A stretch of 64,000 nt of DNA from Paracoccus aurantiacus (GTDB taxonomy: Bacteria > Pseudomonadota > Alphaproteobacteria > Rhodobacterales > Rhodobacteraceae). Below are positions 58,145 to 64,000 of this stretch, one piece after another. Below the pieces are notes generated by a model. That model was not told the origin of the DNA. It worked only from the letters and a program-made list of their open reading frames with translations, and did no database searches. Both the position numbers and the translations under genes were made by a program. Position 1 is the stretch's first letter. Each line of letters begins with the position of its first letter. The DNA lies in NCBI RefSeq assembly GCF_007993065.1, contig NZ_VOPL01000001.1, positions 310,001 through 374,000 on the forward strand, given 5' to 3'.

Positions 58145-59514
58145 GGCTCAGAACTTTGGCGGCTTGTGTCGCAATTGCGGGGACGGTTCCCGGGGCAGCT
58201 ATCGCGATCTCCGATCTTTTGTCGAAAGAACCCGTGCCGCCGGAACTTGCCCAGGCAGGTAGCTGGATGCCCCAAGGTCCTGAAGCCCCCCAGAACGTTG
58301 ACATCCCCGTGATGCTGCCCGCGGCGGCATGGGCAGACGATGCATCCGACCTCAGCCCGCTGCCCCTTCTGCAGGTCGCGTTTGCCGACAGGCCGGTAAG
58401 GGCGATCGAGCCACCGCTGTCGACGTGGTCGCGCGACATTGCACCAGGCGAGACGCTCGATTTCTTGCTGTCCGAAGCTGGACTTGCGGCTTCTGACAGA
58501 GCCGAAGTTGCCCTCGCGCTTGGCGCGGAATACGATCTGCGACGGCTGCGGCCGGGGCACTCGGTCACTGTCGCTTCGACCATGGACGGCAGCCCCCGCA
58601 CCGTCTCACTTGCCGTCGAGGACGGGGTTCGGATCGAGGTGGTTTTCGGCGAGCAGTTGTCCACACAGGTCGTGACTCCGGATCCGGAAATCGTAACCCT
58701 TGCCGGCAAAGCCGTGATCGACAGCTCGATCTTCGCGGCACTCGACGAAGCCGGCATACCCGCCCGTTTTTCCGTGGACCTTGCGCAGATGCTGGGTGGG
58801 ACCGTGGATTTCCGCCGCGAGATGGCCGGCGGCGAAGCACTAAGGCTTCTCTGGCGTGAGGCGCGGGTCGGCGAGGACAGGATCGGACAGCCCGAACTCG
58901 CCTTCGCCGCACTGGAGATCGGCGGTTCGCTTTACGAGATCGTATGGCCGGACGACGGCAGCGGTCAGGCGACGATCTACGTCGATGGCGAGGTGCTGCG
59001 CGTCTTCGCACAGCCGGTCGAGGGTGCGCGCCTGAGCTCGGTGTTCGGACGCCGCACGCATCCGGTCTTTGGCAACGTCCGGATGCACACCGGCGTCGAT
59101 TTCGCAGCGGCACGTGGGACACCGGTTCAAGCGACGGCACCGGGGCGGGTCAATTTCATCGGCTGGCGCGGCGGATATGGTCGCGTGGTCGAAATCTTGC
59201 ACGGCTCCGACACCATGACGCGCTACGCGCATCTGAGCGCCGTGCCGGAAGACTTGGCACAAGGCCAACGCGTTGCGGCGGGAGACGTGATCGGCCGCGT
59301 CGGCGCGACTGGCACGGCGACAGGTCCGAACCTGCACTATGAGGTGCTCGTGGATGGGCGCCCGACTGACCCCCTCTCTGACGACCGGCTCGCCGAAGCA
59401 GCCGAGCGCGAAGCGGATGATACCGCCGCGCTCTCGCGTCTGGCCGAGGCGCGGGCGCTTCTGAATGAAAACCTCGGCAGCGAGATTGCCGAAACGATAA
59501 CCGAAAGGCTCTGA
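58141..59514 (+). CDS. M23 family peptidoglycan endopeptidase
   Basis: 457 residues. An N-terminal hydrophobic segment (about 3-25) anchors or exports the protein. A LysM/OapA-like region (DIAPGETLDFLLSEAGL) covers about 100-210, and the LytM domain lies near 300-410. Zinc residues are in RMHTGVDFAA and LHYEVL. The layout resembles MepM, which cuts cross-links in peptidoglycan. A wall hydrolase is an unexpected member of a metal operon. All required metal residues are present. Confidence 0.9.
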   Translation: MRLRTLAACVAIAGTVPGAAIAISDLLSKEPVPPELAQAGSWMPQGPEAPQNVDIPVMLPAAAWADDASDLSPLPLLQVAFADRPVRAIEPPLSTWSRDIAPGETLDFLLSEAGLAASDRAEVALALGAEYDLRRLRPGHSVTVASTMDGSPRTVSLAVEDGVRIEVVFGEQLSTQVVTPDPEIVTLAGKAVIDSSIFAALDEAGIPARFSVDLAQMLGGTVDFRREMAGGEALRLLWREARVGEDRIGQPELAFAALEIGGSLYEIVWPDDGSGQATIYVDGEVLRVFAQPVEGARLSSVFGRRTHPVFGNVRMHTGVDFAAARGTPVQATAPGRVNFIGWRGGYGRVVEILHGSDTMTRYAHLSAVPEDLAQGQRVAAGDVIGRVGATGTATGPNLHYEVLVDGRPTDPLSDDRLAEAAEREADDTAALSRLAEARALLNENLGSEIAETITERL

Positions 59515-59517
59515 TCC

Positions 59518-59973
59518 ATGAAACGCATGACCCAAGCTCTGGCCATCACGCTCGCCCTTTCCCCGGCGGCACAGGCCCTCGCAGAGGCAACGGCGATCGA
59601 CGTCCGCAAGACGAACGGATGCGGCTGCTGCCTCTCGTGGATGAACCATCTCGAAGAAAACGGTTTTGCGCCGACCGGCCAGGACATGTTCGGTGGATCG
59701 CTGGTTCGCTTCAAGCTCGACAACGGCGTGCCGCAGCGCATGGTCTCCTGCCACACCGCGCTCATTGATGGCTACGTGATCGAGGGCCATGTCCCGGCCG
59801 CTGACATCCGCCGCCTTCTCGAGGAGCGCCCGGACGCCGTAGGCCTCGCCGTTCCGGGGATGCCCTATGGCTCGCCCGGTATGGGGCCTGAGGATGACCG
59901 CGAAGCCTATGATGTCTTCCTCATCCGCGAGGACGGGGCGACGGAAGTCTTTTCAAGCTACGCCGAAGGATAA
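59518..59973 (+). CDS. DUF411 metal-binding protein
   Basis: 151 residues. A Sec signal peptide ends near residue 22 (QALAEAT). The DUF411 signature KTNGCGCCLSWMNHLEENGF carries three Cys (35, 37, 38), and SCHTALIDGYVIEGHVP adds one Cys and two His. Members occur next to copper or heavy-metal resistance genes and are thought to bind metal in the periplasm. It begins four bases after the M23 stop. Confidence 0.9.
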   Translation: MKRMTQALAITLALSPAAQALAEATAIDVRKTNGCGCCLSWMNHLEENGFAPTGQDMFGGSLVRFKLDNGVPQRMVSCHTALIDGYVIEGHVPAADIRRLLEERPDAVGLAVPGMPYGSPGMGPEDDREAYDVFLIREDGATEVFSSYAEG

Positions 59974-59985
59974 TCTGGCCCGCCC

Positions 59986-60768
59986 ATGGAAAATCTGTCC
60001 CCGATAATGCTCGGCTTTCTCGGAAGTCTCGCCGCCGGTTCGCTCACGGCAGTCGGAGCAGCTCCCGTGCTGTTCGGGCGCATCCCGTCCCGGGCCACGC
60101 GCGATCTGTCGCTCGGCTTCGCTGCCGGTGTCATGCTGTCAGCCTCGTTCTTTTCGCTGATCATCCCGGCATTAGATGCCGCAGAGCCGATGTTCGAGAA
60201 CGGCGCGATGCCTGCGGCCATCGTATGCGTCTCGATCCTTCTGGGCATGGGGGCTGTCGCCCTGATGAACGAAAAGCTGCCGCACGAGCATTTCAAGACG
60301 GGACGCGAAGGGCCCGAAGCGGCGTCATTGCGGCGGGTCTGGCTGTTCATCATCGCGATCACGATCCACAACTTTCCCGAGGGTCTCGCGGTCGGGGTCG
60401 GGTTCGGCTCCGGTGGCATGGAAGGTGGCCTCCCACTCGCCATCGGCATCGGCTTGCAGAACGCGCCCGAAGGATTGGCCGTCGCGGTGTCGCTGCTGGG
60501 CGAGGGATATCCGAAGCTGCGCGCCTGGGGCATTGCGGCGCTGACTGGCATGGTCGAGCCGATTGGCGGTCTGCTCGGGGCCGGCATCATCACACTGTCG
60601 GAACCGCTGCTTCCATGGGGACTGGCCTTTGCCGCGGGCGCAATGCTCTACGTCATCAGCCACGAGATTATCCCCGAAACCCATCGCAGCGGCTATCAGA
60701 ACAGGGCGACGCTCGGCCTGGCTGTCGGGCTCGTTCTGATGCTGTTTCTCGATGTCTGGTTGGGGTGA
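59986..60768 (+). CDS. ZIP family metal transporter, GufA-like
   Basis: 260 residues with eight helices. The metal path motifs are HNFPEGLAVGVGFG (helix 4) and NAPEGLAVAVS (helix 5). A His/Glu-containing loop (KLPHEHFKTG) lies in the middle. ZIP proteins bring Zn2+ or other divalent ions into the cytoplasm. An importer inside an otherwise resistance-like island, opposite two CDF exporters, is notable. It is 12 bases after DUF411 and 4 bases before lspA. Confidence 0.92.
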   Translation: MENLSPIMLGFLGSLAAGSLTAVGAAPVLFGRIPSRATRDLSLGFAAGVMLSASFFSLIIPALDAAEPMFENGAMPAAIVCVSILLGMGAVALMNEKLPHEHFKTGREGPEAASLRRVWLFIIAITIHNFPEGLAVGVGFGSGGMEGGLPLAIGIGLQNAPEGLAVAVSLLGEGYPKLRAWGIAALTGMVEPIGGLLGAGIITLSEPLLPWGLAFAAGAMLYVISHEIIPETHRSGYQNRATLGLAVGLVLMLFLDVWLG

Positions 60769-60772
60769 GGCA

Positions 60773-61246
60773 ATGTCACTACCCAAAGTGATCGGCGTCT
60801 TTGCCGCGCTTGCTGCGTTCGCAATCGATCAGATCACCAAAGCCATTGTCGTTGCGAATGCCGCCACTTTTAGCGCCAGGATTTCCGTGTTTCCGGGATT
60901 CAACCTCGTCTTTTCTCGTAATGACGGCGTGACTTTCGGGATGCTGGGCGGCGCGCCGTGGTGGAGCCTCACCGCTCTCGCTCTTGCCATCTGTGTTTGG
61001 CTTGCTGTCATGCTGTTTCGCGTCGAAAATGCGGCCGAAACACTTGCCTACGGCGCGATCATTGGCGGAGCGCTGGGCAATGTCATCGATCGTGTGCGCT
61101 ATCGGGCTGTAACAGACTTTCTCGATTTCTACATTGGCACAACACATTGGCCTGCCTTCAACATGGCCGATGTATTTGTCGTCAGTGGCGTAGGGCTCTT
61201 GCTCGCCGCGCCATGGATCAGCGCGCGGCGTCCGATCAAGTCGTGA
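60773..61246 (+). CDS. lspA: Lipoprotein signal peptidase (island copy)
   Basis: 157 residues from the ATG at 60773. Four helices are present, with catalytic Asp residues in GALGNVIDRVRY and AVTDFLDFYIG and the conserved NDGVTFGML loop. Signal peptidase II removes the signal peptide of lipidated prolipoproteins. A chromosomal copy would be expected elsewhere, so this is probably a second copy. The lnt start overlaps its stop (GTGA). Confidence 0.93.
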   Translation: MSLPKVIGVFAALAAFAIDQITKAIVVANAATFSARISVFPGFNLVFSRNDGVTFGMLGGAPWWSLTALALAICVWLAVMLFRVENAAETLAYGAIIGGALGNVIDRVRYRAVTDFLDFYIGTTHWPAFNMADVFVVSGVGLLLAAPWISARRPIKS

Positions 61247-62820
61247 AGACGGAAATTCTGAACCGCATCGCTCTGCGCCCCTGTTTGCTTTCGCGGATGA
61301 CGCTTGGTTTCGCCGCCGGGGCGCTGACGGTTCTGACTTTCCCGCCTCTTTCGATTCTCCTGCTTGTTCCCGTTGCCTATTCCGCGTTGTTTGTCGGGCT
61401 TCGCGATCTCTCCTTCGGGCGCGCTTTCCTCGTCGGCTGGGCGTTTGGTCTCGGCCAGTTCGGTTTCGGGATTTCGTGGATTGCAGAGAGTTTCTACGTC
61501 GAGGCCGAGCGGTTCGGGGCGATGGCGATCCCGGCCGTCGCGGGATTGTCCGCAGGTCTCGCGATTTTCCCGGCCATTGCCGCCGCGCTTTTCGCCGAAA
61601 TCGCGCGGCGTGGAGCCATGGGCAGTCTCTTGGCCTGCCTCCTGTTCGCGACCTCCTGGACCGTGGCCGAGTGGTTGCGCGGTCACGTTCTGACAGGTTT
61701 TCCATGGAACCTCGCCGGCTACGCTTTGGTCGATTACGCCGCTCCTCGCCAACCCGCCGCCTGGGTCGGAAGCTATGGGCTAAGCTTTCTCACCGTGTTC
61801 GTCGCGGCACTTCCCGGCGCGGCTGTCATGGCGTCCGGGCGGCAACGATTGACCGTTTCGCTCATGGCGCTGGCGGGCATCGCGACGATGTGGGCTGTCG
61901 GCACGCTTCGCCTCCAGTCGGATGCACAACAGCCACCCGGTGTCGACCTGCGCATCGTCCAGGGCAACATTCCACAAGAGGAGAAATGGGCGCCCGAGAA
62001 CCGCGAGGCGACCTTCGCGCGCTATCTTGAGCTTTCAACCCAGCCCGGCGATTTCGACGTTCTTCTTTGGCCGGAAACCGCCTCTCCGGGTTTCCTCGAT
62101 GAGGATACGGAGGCACGGGATCGCATTGCCGCTGCGCTACCAGACGGCAGGGTGCTGCTCACCGGTGTGCCGGACCGTGTACCGAGCGAAGATGGCACCC
62201 GATATTGCAACACGGTCTAGGCTTTTGGCGCGATCGGCAGAATCCTGACCGGATACGCGAAACATCATCTCGTACCCTTCGGCGAATATGTGCCATTCCG
62301 CGGCTGGTTGCCCATCGAGCGGCTGACGGCGGGGCTCGGCGACTTTACGCCCGGACCGGGCCCACGAACGCTTGCACTTCCGGGTATGCCGCTGGTCGCC
62401 CTAGCGATCTGCTATGAGATCATCTTCCCAGGCCATGTGGTCGACGACCTGTTCCGACCTGACTGGATTTTCAACGCGACGAACGACGCCTGGTTCGGCA
62501 CCAGCATCGGACCGGAGCAGCATCTGGCTTCCGCACGGATGCGCGCCGTAGAGGAAGGCCTTCCTGTCATCCGAGCCGCGAATACGGGCATCTCCGCGGT
62601 CATCGACGCGAACGGAGAGATCGTTGCGCGGCTCGATACCGGCGAAACGGGCATCATCGACGCTAGCCTGCCCTCCGCGCGACCGCCGACACTCTACGCG
62701 AGCTTCGGGGACTGGATGCTGCTGGCGCTCATCTTGGCTTCGTGGAGCTGGGCAATGGCGACCAATGCGACGGCGCGCTACCGCCGCATGAGAAACACCG
62801 TCATGCAAAGATGTGGATAG
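61243..62820 (+). pseudogene. lnt: Apolipoprotein N-acyltransferase with in-frame amber codon
   Basis: 526 codons from the GTG at 61243, which overlaps the lspA stop. An amber codon TAG at 62218-62220 (codon 326) interrupts a frame that otherwise continues cleanly. Residues before it include the membrane domain and the catalytic Glu (LLWPETASPG). Residues after it include the Lys (YAKHHLVPFGEY) and the Cys (AICYEII). No base is gained or lost. Lnt adds the third acyl chain to lipoproteins. The stop would give a 325-residue inactive product unless it is suppressed or is a sequencing error. Confidence 0.9.
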
Positions 62821-63313
62821 GTGTTCCGTCCTTCACCATTGCATAGATGTCCTCGATCTGCCGATCTGTGACCGCGATGCAGCCAGCTGTCCAGTCGCGG
62901 ACGTCCGTTGGGTCGATGCCGGGTCGTGGACCACCATGGATGAAGATGTCGCCCCCGGGGGATCGGCCCTGCGCCTCGGCAAAAGCGATGTCGGCCTCAT
63001 TCGGATAAGAGATGCCAACCGAAAGATGATAAGTGCTTTCAGGGTTGCGCTTATCGACAACGTAGTTGCCCTCCGGGGTCCGACCGTCTCCCTCGAATTG
63101 CTTGTGACCTTCGGGCGCGAAACCCAGTCCGACCGGATAGGTTTGCAATACTCGATCGGCTCCGTCGAGAACAAGCAAGCGCTGCCCCTTGTAGAGCCGA
63201 ACACGGGTCACCTCGGGTCCGCCATAGCTGCGGAACTTGCTGGCACAGCCGGACAAAAACGCTGCCAGCCCGCCTAACAGGACGGCGCGGCGGGGAAATC
63301 GGATGGTTTTCAC
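62801..63313 (-). CDS. L,D-transpeptidase (YkuD) family lipoprotein
   Basis: 170 residues. The signal peptide ends in a lipobox LSGC (Cys23), so it is a lipoprotein substrate for LspA and Lnt. The YkuD domain has His in FIHGGPRPG and the catalytic Cys in DWTAGCIAVTD. The Arg usual after SHGC is missing, as in the YafK/DpaA-like branch, which can act as an amidase on wall-lipoprotein links. Its end overlaps the lnt end by 20 bases in convergent orientation. Confidence 0.9.
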   Translation of the reverse strand: MKTIRFPRRAVLLGGLAAFLSGCASKFRSYGGPEVTRVRLYKGQRLLVLDGADRVLQTYPVGLGFAPEGHKQFEGDGRTPEGNYVVDKRNPESTYHLSVGISYPNEADIAFAEAQGRSPGGDIFIHGGPRPGIDPTDVRDWTAGCIAVTDRQIEDIYAMVKDGTPIHIFA

Positions 63314-63376
63314 TGCTCGATGCCTCTTTCGTGAGGTCTGATATGGACATTACGTTACCTTGCAAATGCTGCGTGA

Positions 63377-64000
63377 TCAATGTCCGTGGGCAAGCGCGGC
63401 CTTTGCCATTTGTGGGCCAACCTGTTCACCGCCGGACGGCGGCGCCTTAGCCTCTTGGCTGTTCAGCAGGCGCAGGGCGTTGGCCACCACCAGCAATGAC
63501 ACTCCTACGTCGGCTGCAATAGCGCCCCACATCGATGCCACTCCAAACGCGGTAGCGACAACGAAAACGCCCTTGGTCGCCAAGGAAATACCGATGTTCT
63601 GATGGATAATCGACATTGTCCGGCGCGAATGACCGATCAGCCAAGGCACCTTGCCGAGGTCGTCGGTCATCAGGGCAATATCCGCAGTCTCGATTGCCGC
63701 GTCCGAACCAACAGCACCCATCGCGATGGCGTAATGCGCCCGCGCCATGGCGGGGGCGTCGTTCACCCCGTCGCCGATCATGGCCACCATGTCATGCGTT
63801 TCGACCAGTTCTTCGATGGCTGTCACTTTGTCTTCGGGCAGAAGCTCGGCGCGGACCTCGTCGATGCCGACCTCGGCTGCAACGGCGCGCGCCGTCCGCT
63901 CGTTATCGCCCGTCAGCATGACGATGGTCTTCACGCCTTGCGCGTGGAGCTGTGCCACGATGCCCTCGGCGTCGGGGCGGATACGGTCGCGCAATTCCAG
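63377..64000 (-). CDS. Heavy-metal P-type ATPase, ZntA/CadA-like (N-terminal part outside window)
   Basis: The last 207 residues or so of the protein; the frame continues past base 64000. P-type motifs MLTGDNERTA and MIGDGVNDAPAMA are present. The final helices contain AADVGVSLLVVANALRLL, whose Asp marks the Zn/Cd/Pb (P1B-2) class and not copper CopA. The tail ends in Gly, Gln, Ala and a short HGH. It would export Zn, Cd or Pb from the cytoplasm. It is 63 bases upstream of the L,D-transpeptidase end-to-start gap, on the same strand and transcribed after it. Confidence 0.93.
   Translation of the reverse strand: MELRDRIRPDAEGIVAQLHAQGVKTIVMLTGDNERTARAVAAEVGIDEVRAELLPEDKVTAIEELVETHDMVAMIGDGVNDAPAMARAHYAIAMGAVGSDAAIETADIALMTDDLGKVPWLIGHSRRTMSIIHQNIGISLATKGVFVVATAFGVASMWGAIAADVGVSLLVVANALRLLNSQEAKAPPSGGEQVGPQMAKAALAHGH

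Overview
The window is high-GC, densely packed alphaproteobacterial DNA. Gene content and order (frr-uppS-cdsA-dxr-rseP-bamA-ompH, xerD next to aroK-aroB, hemB, mfd, kup, typA) and the protein sequences point to the Rhodobacteraceae, most likely Paracoccus or a close relative. The genus is an inference from remembered synteny, not a database result. I saw no rRNA, tRNA or CRISPR array.

Region 1 (1-8.4 kb): the end of a MotA/ExbB-like channel gene, an OmpA/MotB-like coiled-coil partner and two alpha/beta hydrolases in one forward operon. Then reverse-strand typA, a 24-residue membrane peptide gene with its own terminator, a YitT-family gene and a class III aminotransferase. Region 2 (8.6-18.5 kb): kup, then the envelope and isoprenoid cluster frr, uppS, cdsA, dxr, rseP, bamA, ompH. 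The fabZ-lpxA genes that usually follow are replaced by a nucleoside hydrolase. Region 3 (18.5-36.5 kb): an ABC-F ATPase, a methyltransferase/glycosyltransferase fusion, a CNNM/CBS protein, xerD, two exported or membrane proteins of unknown function, aroK-aroB, ssb, a lytic transglycosylase, a SYLF lipoprotein, hemB, a membrane protein and mfd.

Region 4 (36.5-51.7 kb) is accessory transport and regulation. A LacI repressor faces an AfuABC-type importer operon ending in an inositol-monophosphatase-family gene; two near-identical 15-bp elements flank the likely promoter. Next come a transglutaminase-like gene, a PhnCDE-type importer whose binding protein resembles the family named 'putative selenate ABC transporter', an ECF sigma/RskA-type anti-sigma pair divergent from a fasciclin gene, and a LysR regulator divergent from a Tat-exported hydrolase and an exported carboxymuconolactone-decarboxylase-like protein.

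Region 5 (51.8-64 kb) starts at an IS3-family transposase remnant and looks like an acquired metal and envelope island. On the reverse strand are merR, a short CDF-like protein, a transglutaminase-like protein and a second CDF transporter. On the forward strand is a tightly coupled ten-gene run: SCO, DsbB, DsbA-like, PCu(A)C, SCO, M23 peptidase, DUF411, ZIP, lspA and lnt. Convergent to it are an L,D-transpeptidase-family lipoprotein and the 3' end of a Zn/Cd/Pb-type P-type ATPase. The island's lnt carries an in-frame amber codon between its predicted catalytic residues. The combination of metal handling, periplasmic thiol chemistry, lipoprotein maturation and cell-wall enzymes under MerR-type control is the most interesting system in the window.
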